Below are positions 7,408-15,907 of a stretch of DNA of 44,318 nt, one piece after another. Source of the DNA: Chitinophagaceae bacterium (lineage in GTDB: Bacteria > Bacteroidota > Bacteroidia > Chitinophagales > Chitinophagaceae); contig JAQBNK010000065.1 of the NCBI GenBank assembly GCA_028288595.1, positions 1 through 44,318 of the forward strand, read 5' to 3'. The notes beneath the pieces are model-generated. The model saw only the letters and a list, made by a program, of their open reading frames with translations, was not told the DNA's origin and ran no database searches. Position numbers and translations under genes: made by a program. Every line of letters starts with the position of its first letter. Within the stretch, counting starts at the first letter, position 1.

Positions 7408-8202
7408 TTATTGCTTACCAGCTTGTACATGTGTGCTGCTGCTGGTTTCGCTTTTTACATTAACTGAGGGCTTAACTTTTGAAGCTTTAGTTTCTGCTTT
7501 GTTTACAGTGTTATCCGCTTTTGCTTTTACCTGCTCTGCGTCTTTTTTAGCTGCTTTCGCCGCTGCTCTTCCATCTGCACTTCCTTTTACAGAAACATTC
7601 GCAGATTCTTCGGTATTGCTATTTAAAACACTGTTGCCATTTGCATTCGCCTGTGCATTCTGATTTGCATTAGCATTGGCATGGATGCTACCATTTGCTC
7701 TTGCATTCTCTCTTACATCGCTTCCTGTTTGTTTAACTGACGCACTAACTTCAGTAGTAGTTGATCTAACGTCCTGTGCTGTTTGTTTTACAGCGCCGGC
7801 TACTGGTTTTGCATTCACCTCAACACCTGTATTCAGAGAAGCATCTGTACTATTTGAAGCATTGGTTGATGTACTGTTACCATTGGCATTTGTGGCTGCG
7901 TTAGTAACAGAATTCGCCTGAACAGCGGTGTTTACTTTAGCTGCATTGCTCGTAGATGCGGCTGCACGCTGAGATGCATTAGCAGCTTTACCTGCAACAG
8001 AACTGGTCACATTTGTTGTAGCATTAACGGCTTTTGATGCTGCATTTTGTGCTGCGGCGGCGGCTTTAGCGGCAGCTGCTGCATTTACAGTTGTCTTAGT
8101 GGCAGCGTTTACGCTATTTGTTATTCCTAACTGGCTGAAAGCTGCATTAGCAAATACGACAGCGATAGCTAACCCTGCGGTTTTCCTGATTATCTGTTTC
8201 AT
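7408..8202 (-). CDS. Ala/Asn/Thr-rich low-complexity secreted protein
   Basis: A clear signal peptide (MKQIIRKTAGLAIAVVFANA...) precedes about 240 residues made almost entirely of Ala, Asn, Ser, Thr, Val and Lys, with no cysteine or tryptophan. The first part has Ala runs (NAAAAAKAAAAAQNAAS), the middle alternates Asn and Ala (HANANANQNAQANANGN), and the last part is Lys/Ala-rich (KAAKKDAEQVKAKAD). The composition suggests an extended or helical, surface-exposed or periplasmic polymer-like protein; no family can be named. The open frame is long, has a normal signal peptide and a good partner downstream, so it is probably real. Confidence 0.7.
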   Translation of the reverse strand: MKQIIRKTAGLAIAVVFANAAFSQLGITNSVNAATKTTVNAAAAAKAAAAAQNAASKAVNATTNVTSSVAGKAANASQRAAASTSNAAKVNTAVQANSVTNAATNANGNSTSTNASNSTDASLNTGVEVNAKPVAGAVKQTAQDVRSTTTEVSASVKQTGSDVRENARANGSIHANANANQNAQANANGNSVLNSNTEESANVSVKGSADGRAAAKAAKKDAEQVKAKADNTVNKAETKASKVKPSVNVKSETSSSTHVQAGKQ

Positions 8203-8382
8203 ACTAAATTGAATTTGCCTCGCTAAGAGTAAAAATCATGCCAGTCGCCCGTTGTTTTAATGTTGTTTTAAGCAGGAAGAAAAACAGCAATAAAGAAGTT
8301 ACTGATTATTAATGCCAATACATTTTGGTTAAACTGCTTTTTACATTTTGTTTACATTATGCAAGAATTAAAGTGCAAAAAT

Positions 8383-8413
8383 CCTTAAAAATTCGCCAAC
8401 GTATCTTTTAAGG
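8383..8413. promoter_or_regulatory. Inverted repeat in the gap before the ferritin-like gene
   Basis: CCTTAAAA (8383-8390) and TTTTAAGG (8406-8413) form a perfect eight-base inverted repeat with a 15-base spacer. It lies in the 336-bp gap (8203-8538) between divergent genes. That gap also holds two TACATTTTG words (near 8319 and 8342), which miss the -7 consensus by one base. The repeat could be an operator for either gene; nothing else is evident in the gap. Confidence 0.35.
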
Positions 8414-8538
8414 GGGAGATGATATAAAGGGCATGAATTTAATAGAAGTGTTTTGCATTGGAGCGGCCCTTATAGATTGATATACAAATGTCTTCCAACT
8501 CTTCGGACCACTATTTGTACACTGTAATAAAAATTAAT

Positions 8539-8853
8539 ATGGCATCAGAACAATATCACGAACCCGCAGAAGAACTTTCTCATGAAACAAGAACATTGGT
8601 GCGGCTGCTGACTTCATTAAAAGAAGAAGCGGAAGCAATTAACTGGTATGAACAAAGAATTTCTCTAGAAAAAGATAAGGCCGCAAAAGCGATCATGCAA
8701 AATGCACAGCAGGAAGAGTTTAAACATTTTGGAATGGACCTTGAATTTTTATTACGAAAAATGCCTAAGTGGAGAGAAACGCTGAAAGAGATCTTATTTA
8801 AAGAAGGAGATATAGTGAAATTAGGAGAGAAGGGAGAAGAGGCGGCAGAGTGA
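8539..8853 (+). CDS. Encapsulin-type ferritin-like protein (EncFtn family), no shell gene nearby
   Basis: The 104-residue protein follows the encapsulated-ferritin pattern from start to end. It has QYHEPAEELSHET, then KEEAEAINWYEQR (Glu29, Glu30, Glu32, Trp36, Tyr37), then QQEEFKHFGMDLEFLLRK (Glu60, His63) and LFKEGDI. Glu32, Glu60 and His63 align with the di-iron ferroxidase ligands of EncFtn, which builds its iron site at a subunit interface and normally works inside an encapsulin nanocompartment. The start at 8539 is preferred over an ATG at 8488 because family members begin just before the Y-H-E-P motif. The C-terminus ends soon after the fold (LGEKGEEAAE) and shows no LTVGSLRG-like targeting peptide. 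No encapsulin gene is in the window. Confidence 0.82.
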   Translation: MASEQYHEPAEELSHETRTLVRLLTSLKEEAEAINWYEQRISLEKDKAAKAIMQNAQQEEFKHFGMDLEFLLRKMPKWRETLKEILFKEGDIVKLGEKGEEAAE

Positions 8854-8957
8854 TGGTTTGAAAAACAAATGAGCATGGTTTATAGAGAATATGCCGAATC
8901 AAAATTATTCCTAATAAAATTGTCGGAAACCCCCTCTTAATTAGTCGGTTTCACACA

Positions 8958-8987
8958 TTGTAAGTTTTATTTCGCTTACTAAGTTTG
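8958..8987 (+). promoter_or_regulatory. Promoter of the SRPBCC gene
   Basis: TTG (8958-8960), a 19-base spacer and TAAGTTTG (8980-8987) match the Bacteroidota -33/-7 promoter consensus at the usual spacing. The predicted start site leaves a leader of about 30-35 nt before the ATG at 9028. Confidence 0.65.
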
Positions 8988-9027
8988 TGTTAGCAACAAC
9001 TTATTATTCATTTTTAAAAATTAAAAA

Positions 9028-9453
9028 ATGGAAACAGCAAATAAAACCGTCATCACAATCGAAAGCCTTGTAAAAGCCCCGGTAGAAAAGGTCTGGAAAA
9101 TATGGAGCACCCCCGAGCATATCACCAAATGGAACAACGCCTCACCCGACTGGCACACACCCCGTGCAGAGAACGATTTGCGTGTTGGTGGTAAATTCTC
9201 TGCAAGAATGGAAGCAAAAGATGGCAGTATGGGTTTTGATTTTGCTGGTGTGTATGATGAAGTAAAAACTAATGAGCTGATCGGGTATACAATCGGCGAT
9301 GGCAGAAAAGTGATAGTCAATTTTACATCAAACGGAAATGAAACCAAAGTGGTTGAAAGTTTTGAAGCAGAAAATACCAACTCCCTCGAAATGCAAAGAG
9401 GAGGATGGCAGGCCATACTTGATAATTTTAAAAACTATGTAGAAAATAATTGA
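9028..9453 (+). CDS. SRPBCC (AHSA1-like) domain protein
   Basis: A 141-residue soluble protein with the START-like fold: VKAPVEKVWKIWSTPEHITKWNN at the start, a central GGKFSARMEAKDGSMGFDFAGVYDEV segment, and the C-terminal GGWQAILDNFKNYVEN helix. The fold makes a deep hydrophobic cavity and family members bind lipids or other ligands; the actual ligand is unknown. It has its own promoter and terminator, so it is a single-gene unit. Confidence 0.88.
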   Translation: METANKTVITIESLVKAPVEKVWKIWSTPEHITKWNNASPDWHTPRAENDLRVGGKFSARMEAKDGSMGFDFAGVYDEVKTNELIGYTIGDGRKVIVNFTSNGNETKVVESFEAENTNSLEMQRGGWQAILDNFKNYVENN

Positions 9454-9475
9454 TTTCTAGTTGAAAAAGCCGGTG

Positions 9476-9499
9476 AAGCTCCATTAAGGAGCTTTTTTT
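9476..9499 (+). terminator. Intrinsic terminator after the SRPBCC gene
   Basis: AAGCTCC (9476-9482) pairs with GGAGCTT (9488-9494) around a five-base loop and runs into seven T. Confidence 0.88.
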
Positions 9500-9523
9500 A
9501 TCCGGTAAAGTGAAAAAATGGTA

Positions 9524-9552
9524 TTGTCTCTTTCTTTTTTTTACATAATTTG
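9524..9552 (+). promoter_or_regulatory. Putative promoter of susCD
   Basis: TTG (9524-9526) is followed after 18 bases by ATAATTTG (9545-9552), one base off the TAnnTTTG consensus. It sits about 20 bases before the ATG at 9572, leaving a very short leader. Confidence 0.4.
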
Positions 9553-9571
9553 TTCTTACTAAAAATTGCAC

Positions 9572-12500
9572 ATGACAAAACTAAAACTGCTGATGGTGGC
9601 ATTGCTATGCACATCACAATTTCTCTGGGCACAAAATCAATCTACAGGCCGGGTAGTAGATGCCAAAACCGGCACACCATTACCAGGTGTTACGGTAACT
9701 GTAAAAAACAGGAACATTAACACACTTACTAATGCCGATGGGTCTTTTAGTATTAACGCTCCCGGCAAAAGCACATTAATTTTCAGCTATGTTGGATACC
9801 TGCCGGTTGAAAGTGCGCCGGGTAATGCTCTTGGTATCAGCCTTACTCCCGGCGAAAATGCTCTATCTGAAATAGTAGTTGTTGGTTATGGCACAAGGCT
9901 CAGAAAAGACATTACCGGTTCGGTTGCAAGGGTCAGCGCAAAAGAATTGGCCAATACTCCTGTAACCAGTTTTGAAAATGCAATACAAGGAAGAGCCGCT
10001 GGTGTTCTTGTTGAACAGCAAGGCGGTAAACTGGGACAGGGAATTAAGGTGAGGATCCGCGGGTCTGCGTCTGTTTCTGCAGGTAACGAACCGTTTTATG
10101 TGGTTGATGGAATACCTGTTGTAACAACGAATTTATCAAGCAACGGTGCGCCAACAAGCCCGCTTGCCGATATCAACCCGAATGACATTGAGTCTATCGA
10201 AATATTAAAAGATGCATCCGCCGCTGCCATCTACGGTTCACGTGGTTCAAACGGTGTGGTTCTCATCACTACAAAAAAAGGAAAAGCTGGTAAAACCAAA
10301 ATTGACTTTGGCTATTATACCGGTAACCAAAAGCCTACTCGCATGCCCGAATTTATGAATGCCCAGGAGTATGTAACGTACATGAGGCAGGCGGCGGTTG
10401 GTGCGGGAAAACAAGACTTTAAAGCAGGTGGATACGCTACTTTGCAAGCAGCGATCGATGCAGAAAATAGTTTCCTGGAAAGCAGGCTGCTGCGCTATTC
10501 TGCAGGCAATACGGATTATCAAACATACAAAGTGAGTACAGACTGGCAAAGCATGGCCTTCCAGGATGCACCGATGTCCCAGTACGATCTGAATCTTTCC
10601 GGTGGTAATGATAAAACTACTTTTTACATAGGGGGTCAGTACCTGGATCAAGCGGGTATCATTCTCAGGAATTCATTAAAGCGTTATACCGGAAGGGTTA
10701 ACGTGGAAAACAAAGTGAATGACTGGTTGAGCGTGGGTATTAATATGAGCTTTGCCCGCAGCCTTAATAAAAGGATATCAAACGACAACCAGTTCTCTAC
10801 CCCATTACAAATAGTAGCGCTGTCTCCCATTACACCAGCTATAGATCCACGTACAGGATTTACCAGTGGTGCTTTGGATCTTGCGACAGGACTTCCGAAT
10901 ACCAACTACCCAGTTTATTATAACCCGATGCTTTCTTACGAGGCGGGTTTATATAACACTACGGTAAACCGGACTCTCGGAAATGTATTCGGTAATGTTT
11001 CCATAACAAGGGGCCTCAGTTTTAGAACGGAGTTAGGAATGGATCAGTTGAATCAAAATGAAGAGTCTTATAACGGCAGGCTAACAAGAAGAAACAGCGG
11101 GGCTACTTTTGGTACCGGCTTTAATGCGGGTGACCAGATATTAAACATCAATACCAATAACTACTTCCGTTATAATACTCACTTCAGAGAAGTTCATAGC
11201 CTGGAAGCAACAGCGGGTATGAGTTACCAGAATTATAAACTTCAGTCAAACAGCGTTTCCGGCCGGGATTTTCCAAGTGATGATTTCAAAAAACTACAAA
11301 GTGCCGCTACGAACACAGCTTATTCTTCATCAGAAACACAATATAGTTTCTTAGGATATTTTGCCAGGGCCAACTATAAGTATAGTGAGAAATATCTTCT
11401 TGCATTGAGTGGCCGTTACGATGCCTCTTCCCGTTTTGGACAGAACAACAGGTGGGGCTTTTTCCCTGCTGCTTCTGTTGGCTGGATCGTTACAGAAGAA
11501 AACTTTTTATCCCATGTTAACTGGCTTAGCTTCTTAAAACTTAAAGCAAGCTGGGGATTAACAGGAAATGCTGAGATCGGGAACTTTGCATCCCGCGGAT
11601 TATTTTCCGGTGATGCATCTTATGGTGGTAACCCCGGTACAAGACCAAGTCAAATTCCAAACCCTGATTTAAAATGGGAAACAACTGCCAGTACAGATGC
11701 AGGCGTTGAAATTGGTGTTGTTAAAAACCGCATATCGCTTGAGGTGGATTATTATACAAGGAAAACAAAGGATCTATTATTGAATGTTGAAGTACCGGGA
11801 ACAAGTGGTTTCAGTACGCAGCTTCGCAATGTGGGTAATCTTGAAAATAAAGGGATTGAATTCACGCTGAACACAAATAATATCGTGGGCAAAAAATTCA
11901 AGTGGTCCTCCAGCATGAACTTCGCTGCCAATAAAAATAAGATCACCAATCTGGGTGGTCAGCAAATAGGCACATTGAATGTTGCAAAAGAAGGAGAAGC
12001 ATTAGGCGTATTTTATTCAAAAGAATTCGCTGGCGCTGATCCTGCAAACGGAGATGCGTTGTATTACAAAAACACACTCGTAAACGGAAAGCGTGACCGT
12101 ACTACAACCAATGATTATAACCTGGCTGAAAACGTGGTGATCGGTGATCCTAATCCTGATTTCATTTATGGTTTCAGAAATAATTTTTCTTACATGGGCC
12201 TTGAGCTGGATGTATTGCTGCAGGGTGTCTACGGCAATGAAGTTTTTGCGGGCGGCGGACAATATATGAGTGCAAGCGGAAGTAATGGATTTGATAACCA
12301 GACAAGAGACCAGTTAGCTGCATGGAAAAATCCTGGTGATATTACCATGGTGCCGGAAGCGAGATTATTTTATGCCAACGGAGTAAATAATTCCTCCAGG
12401 TATATTTATGATGCTTCTTATTTAAGAGTTAAAGCAGTTACGCTTTCTTATACTTTACCTGCATCGCTTACTTCCAGGCTAAAAATATCTTCCGCTAAAT

Positions 12501-12661
12501 TTTACCTGAGAGGCCAGAACCTGTTTACGTTCACAAAATATCCATTATGGGATCCAGAAGTAAATGCAGATTATAGTGCAACCAACATAGTGCAGGGACG
12601 TGACTTCTATAGTGTGCCCCAGGCAAAAACAATTGTAATAGGAGTGAACATAAGTCTATAA
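9572..12661 (+). CDS. SusC/RagA-type TonB-dependent outer-membrane transporter
   Basis: A 1029-residue protein with signal peptide (to about residue 21, LWAQ), a carboxypeptidase-regulatory-like domain (GRVVDAKTGTPLPGVTV...), the SusC signature EIVVVGYGTRLRKDITGSV, and a plug with IQGRAAGVLV, IRGSASVSAGNEPFYVVDG and SNGVVLITTKKG. A 22-strand barrel then runs to the C-terminus. SusC proteins pair with a SusD lipoprotein to import glycans or peptides with TonB energy. The ATG at 9572 is used; the TTG two codons earlier is not needed. SusD follows after 18 bases. No glycosidase, sulfatase or sigma/anti-sigma gene is adjacent, so the substrate cannot be inferred. Confidence 0.95.
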   Translation: MTKLKLLMVALLCTSQFLWAQNQSTGRVVDAKTGTPLPGVTVTVKNRNINTLTNADGSFSINAPGKSTLIFSYVGYLPVESAPGNALGISLTPGENALSEIVVVGYGTRLRKDITGSVARVSAKELANTPVTSFENAIQGRAAGVLVEQQGGKLGQGIKVRIRGSASVSAGNEPFYVVDGIPVVTTNLSSNGAPTSPLADINPNDIESIEILKDASAAAIYGSRGSNGVVLITTKKGKAGKTKIDFGYYTGNQKPTRMPEFMNAQEYVTYMRQAAVGAGKQDFKAGGYATLQAAIDAENSFLESRLLRYSAGNTDYQTYKVSTDWQSMAFQDAPMSQYDLNLSGGNDKTTFYIGGQYLDQAGIILRNSLKRYTGRVNVENKVNDWLSVGINMSFARSLNKRISNDNQFSTPLQIVALSPITPAIDPRTGFTSGALDLATGLPNTNYPVYYNPMLSYEAGLYNTTVNRTLGNVFGNVSITRGLSFRTELGMDQLNQNEESYNGRLTRRNSGATFGTGFNAGDQILNINTNNYFRYNTHFREVHSLEATAGMSYQNYKLQSNSVSGRDFPSDDFKKLQSAATNTAYSSSETQYSFLGYFARANYKYSEKYLLALSGRYDASSRFGQNNRWGFFPAASVGWIVTEENFLSHVNWLSFLKLKASWGLTGNAEIGNFASRGLFSGDASYGGNPGTRPSQIPNPDLKWETTASTDAGVEIGVVKNRISLEVDYYTRKTKDLLLNVEVPGTSGFSTQLRNVGNLENKGIEFTLNTNNIVGKKFKWSSSMNFAANKNKITNLGGQQIGTLNVAKEGEALGVFYSKEFAGADPANGDALYYKNTLVNGKRDRTTTNDYNLAENVVIGDPNPDFIYGFRNNFSYMGLELDVLLQGVYGNEVFAGGGQYMSASGSNGFDNQTRDQLAAWKNPGDITMVPEARLFYANGVNNSSRYIYDASYLRVKAVTLSYTLPASLTSRLKISSAKFYLRGQNLFTFTKYPLWDPEVNADYSATNIVQGRDFYSVPQAKTIVIGVNISL

Positions 12662-12679
12662 CCCGTTAAAAATATCAGC

Positions 12680-14029
12680 ATGAAAAAGAAATTTATCTAT
12701 ATATCGACGGCCTTCCTGCTAATCATAGGAACTGCCTGTCAAAAAAAACTGGACATTAATCCTACTTCAAGTATTGATCAGCAAAATGCACTCAATACCA
12801 GTTCAGGAGTTTTAACTGCTTTAAACGGGGCTTATTTTGACGTAGGCAACGCATGGTTTTACGGAGGAGACATCGGGCTATTTGCTGATTTATTAGGAGA
12901 CGCCGGTGAACTTAGATGGAATGGTACTTACCAGCAAATGACGCAGATGTACAACAAGGCCATTCCGAAGAATAGCTCTTTTGTTGCCAGCCAATGGTTG
13001 CAGGGATACAAGGCTATCAATGATGTGAACAATGTTTTAAGTGCATTAAGTGTGGTTGATGCCACAGCGAAAGACAGGGTTGAAGGTGAAGCAAAATTTA
13101 TCAGGGGCAGTGTATATTTTGACCTGGTGAGAATGTATGCAAAAGCCTGGAATGATGGAAACCCTGCTAACAATCCCGGTGTTCCTTTGGTGCTGACTCC
13201 TACAACTGGAATTACTGATGCAAATAAAGTAACCAGGAATAAAGTATCAGAAGTATACGACCAGGTAATTAAAGATCTTACTGACGCTGAAGCAAAATTA
13301 CCTGCGACAAATGGTTTTTATGCAACCAAATATGCAGCGGCGGCTATGCTGGCTAGAGTATACCTGCAAAAAGGAGATTATACAAATGCGGTACAGGCCG
13401 CCAACCGGGTAATCACTTCCGGTAAATACACACTCACATCTACATTTGCAGGCGCATTTCCTGCCTCAGCATCGGCGCAGGTGCCCAACACTTCTGAGGA
13501 TGTATTCGCCATTCAGGTTACTACTACCCAGTTAAGTAATGATTATTATACTTTTTATTCTCCAAGCAGCAGGGGCGATATTGATATTAAGCCTGCCCAC
13601 CTTGCATTATATGAAACCGGTGATGCACGAAAAGCATTCTTCACTACATCTGGTGGCTCCGTATATACGCTGAAACATAACAGCCGTTATGCGAATGTGC
13701 GTGTTATTCGTCTTGCTGAAATGTATCTGATACGTGCTGAATCAAATTTCAGACTAGTTACAACAGTGGGTGATACGCCGCTGAATGATATTAATAAAAT
13801 CAGGACACGGTCGGGCCTGCCTGCTTTAACTTCAGCCGGCCTCGATTTGAATAAGATCCTTATGGAGAGAAAGCTTGAATTAGCTTTTGAGGGTCAGACA
13901 CTCCATGATATCAAACGCCTCCAGGGAAATGTTGGCTTACTTCCATGGAACTCGCCAAAATTGATTTTCCCGATTCCTGAAAGAGAGACGATAGCAAATG
14001 CTAACCTGGTACAAAATGAAGGATATTAA
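12680..14029 (+). CDS. SusD/RagB-type nutrient-binding outer-membrane lipoprotein
   Basis: A 449-residue lipoprotein with its acylated Cys at position 20 (IIGTACQ). The sequence follows the SusD plan: LDINPTSSIDQQNALNT, helical TPR-like repeats (GYKAINDVNNVLSAL, EGEAKFIRGSVYFDLVRMYAKAW), and a C-terminal region with VIRLAEMYLIRAESNFR, LNDINKIRTRSGLPAL and ERKLELAFEGQTLHDIKR. The end LIFPIPERETIANANLVQNEGY is the typical SusD tail. It forms the lid of the SusC barrel and captures the nutrient. It is at the short end of the family's size range. Confidence 0.95.
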   Translation: MKKKFIYISTAFLLIIGTACQKKLDINPTSSIDQQNALNTSSGVLTALNGAYFDVGNAWFYGGDIGLFADLLGDAGELRWNGTYQQMTQMYNKAIPKNSSFVASQWLQGYKAINDVNNVLSALSVVDATAKDRVEGEAKFIRGSVYFDLVRMYAKAWNDGNPANNPGVPLVLTPTTGITDANKVTRNKVSEVYDQVIKDLTDAEAKLPATNGFYATKYAAAAMLARVYLQKGDYTNAVQAANRVITSGKYTLTSTFAGAFPASASAQVPNTSEDVFAIQVTTTQLSNDYYTFYSPSSRGDIDIKPAHLALYETGDARKAFFTTSGGSVYTLKHNSRYANVRVIRLAEMYLIRAESNFRLVTTVGDTPLNDINKIRTRSGLPALTSAGLDLNKILMERKLELAFEGQTLHDIKRLQGNVGLLPWNSPKLIFPIPERETIANANLVQNEGY

Positions 14030-14053
14030 ATTTTTAGTTTTGAATAAATAAAG

Positions 14054-14076
14054 ACCGCCCTTGTGGCGGTTTTTTT
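14054..14076 (+). terminator. Intrinsic terminator after susCD
   Basis: ACCGCC (14054-14059) and GGCGGT (14065-14070) form a GC-rich stem with a five-base loop, followed by a run of T to 14076. Confidence 0.9.
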
Positions 14077-14191
14077 GTGTCCTTATTTACTTTGCATCGT
14101 GTTTTTAAACATCTTCACAATTTTTTAAGTTTAGCAGCAATCCAAGCCACAATTAACGTCGTTTATTCTTTATACTAAATAACTTACAGGT

Positions 14192-14713
14192 ATGAAAAAG
14201 CTATTCATTTATTCGATCATAATGTTTACCGCTTTCACTTCTGTGAATGCACAGTCTAAAAAATATCCAGAGCCGGATTACGCAAAGAAAAACGAAGTAT
14301 ATCCTGTTCGTTATAGCGATGCACAATGGAGAGCAAGATTAACAGAAGATCAATATTATATTTTAAGGGAAGAAGGAACTGAACGGGCTGGTACAGGTAA
14401 GTATGATCATTTTTATGAAAAAGGAACTTACTATTCTGCAGCTTCACTGGAACCTGTATTCAGTTCGGAAACAAAATTTAATTCGGGTACGGGATGGCCA
14501 AGTTTTTTCGCTCCTATTCCGGGATCAGTAAAACTAATAAAAGATTATAGCGGTGGCATGCTAAGACTTGCTGTAGTAGATGCAAAAACAGGATCTCACC
14601 TGGGTCATGTTTTTGATGATGGACCTGCACCAACAGGCAAAAGATATTGCATGAATTCCGCAGCTTTAATATTTGTTCCTGCAGGTGGCAAACCACCGGT
14701 AAGTGCTAAATAA
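14192..14713 (+). CDS. msrB: Exported peptide-methionine (R)-S-oxide reductase MsrB
   Basis: The 173-residue product carries a signal peptide ending near VNA (residue 20). It then has the MsrB fold: [45 protein letters not shown] and the catalytic RYCMNSAAL (Cys153). It reduces methionine-R-sulfoxide in exported proteins. Cys153 is the only cysteine in the protein: both zinc-binding Cys-x-x-Cys pairs are gone (YSAAS replaces the first) and SGTGWPSF carries Thr at a frequent resolving-Cys position. It therefore lacks the structural zinc and must be regenerated through an external thiol. msrA follows after ten bases. Confidence 0.93.
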   Translation: MKKLFIYSIIMFTAFTSVNAQSKKYPEPDYAKKNEVYPVRYSDAQWRARLTEDQYYILREEGTERAGTGKYDHFYEKGTYYSAASLEPVFSSETKFNSGTGWPSFFAPIPGSVKLIKDYSGGMLRLAVVDAKTGSHLGHVFDDGPAPTGKRYCMNSAALIFVPAGGKPPVSAK

Positions 14714-14723
14714 TAATAAGACT

Positions 14724-15365
14724 ATGAAAACTATTTTCACAACCATTTTATTATTTGCGTTGGTTAGCTGTGCGCAGACTCAATCAAAAAATCCGGATAT
14801 CCCTTTGGGAAGTAAAAAAATATTACCCAATGAAGCCGTCGCTACTTTCGCTGAAGGTTGCTTCTGGCATGCTGAACTGGTGTTTCAAAGTTTAGCTGGT
14901 GTAAGAGATGCTGTATCCGGTTATGCGGGGGGAACAGATGCTCATCCAACTTATGAAAAAGTCGCTTCTGGAGAAACAGGTCATGCAGAATCAGTGCAGG
15001 TATATTATGATCCTTCAAAAATTTCTTATCAAAAGTTAGTCGCTGCTTTTTTTGCGAGCCAGGATCCCACAACCATTAACAGACAAGGGCCAGATGAGGG
15101 AACTGAATACAGATCAATTGCATTTTACCGGAATGGAACAGAAAAGAAAATTATTGAAGATGAAATAACACGCATTAACTCATCACACAAATACAAAAAT
15201 AAAATCGTTACGCAGGTAGTTCCGTTTACAAAATTTTATGCGGCTGAAGATTATCACCAGGAATACATTCATAACAATATGGACAATCCATATGTACGCG
15301 GCTACTCCATACCTGAATGGCTCAGCTTTAAAAAAGAATTTAAAGAGGCTGGCTTTAAACCGTAA
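14724..15365 (+). CDS. msrA: Peptide-methionine (S)-S-oxide reductase MsrA, lipoprotein form
   Basis: A 213-residue protein starting at the ATG 14724, which places a lipoprotein signal at the very N-terminus (FALVSC, lipidated Cys16). The catalytic motif is EGCFWHAE (Cys46), followed by GYAGGTDAHPTYEKV, TGHAESVQVYYDP, SQDPTTINRQGPDEGTEYRS and EDYHQEYI, all standard MsrA elements. It reduces methionine-S-sulfoxide. There is no second cysteine in the mature domain to act as a resolving residue. It is membrane-anchored and paired with exported MsrB, so together they repair both sulfoxide epimers outside the cytoplasm. The stop codon abuts that of the convergent neighbour. Confidence 0.95.
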   Translation: MKTIFTTILLFALVSCAQTQSKNPDIPLGSKKILPNEAVATFAEGCFWHAELVFQSLAGVRDAVSGYAGGTDAHPTYEKVASGETGHAESVQVYYDPSKISYQKLVAAFFASQDPTTINRQGPDEGTEYRSIAFYRNGTEKKIIEDEITRINSSHKYKNKIVTQVVPFTKFYAAEDYHQEYIHNNMDNPYVRGYSIPEWLSFKKEFKEAGFKP

Positions 15366-15890
15366 CTATAACCTTTCTGCGCTATCTCCTGTCTGATCTC
15401 TTTTGGCAGTGTATGCAGTGATAAGCGTTACAAAAGAACCTGCTGCAAAATTTCCTATAATAGCACTGATAAAAATTGTAAAGATCAATCCGTTCGTTGG
15501 CCCATGCACCATGTTTGCGGGTGTATTCGCCATAGCATCTTCCGAATGATTTCCACTAAACATATCGGGTACCATTATCATCAGCATAATAAATGCAAAG
15601 AGACATGATAATATTACACCAATAATAGTTGCTCCATGTCCGGCAATTAACGTTGATGGTGTACTGGCGTTATCACTTCGCATTTTTCTAAAGAATGCCG
15701 GTATGAATAAAAACATACATCCAAGAAATAAAGCGTTTCCCAGGTATAACAACCAAAGAGAAGAAAAGGTTGCCGTTTTAATAAATATGAATAATGGGAT
15801 ACAATACAGGATCGCAGCGGTGAGCCCGTAAACAAACAAAGTACTAAAAGGCAAATTCGTAAATATACTTCTGCGATTTTTCTCTTGCAT
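15366..15890 (-). CDS. Small integral membrane protein, function unknown
   Basis: A 174-residue protein with four clear hydrophobic segments, near residues 16-37, 42-67, 84-110 and 130-157, and a charged C-terminal tail. I recognise no family motif. It lies 17 bases downstream of a small lipoprotein gene on the same strand, suggesting a two-gene envelope operon. Its stop codon directly abuts the msrA stop. Confidence 0.65.
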   Translation of the reverse strand: MQEKNRRSIFTNLPFSTLFVYGLTAAILYCIPLFIFIKTATFSSLWLLYLGNALFLGCMFLFIPAFFRKMRSDNASTPSTLIAGHGATIIGVILSCLFAFIMLMIMVPDMFSGNHSEDAMANTPANMVHGPTNGLIFTIFISAIIGNFAAGSFVTLITAYTAKRDQTGDSAERL

Positions 15891-15907
15891 AGTTAATTAT
15901 TAAAAAA

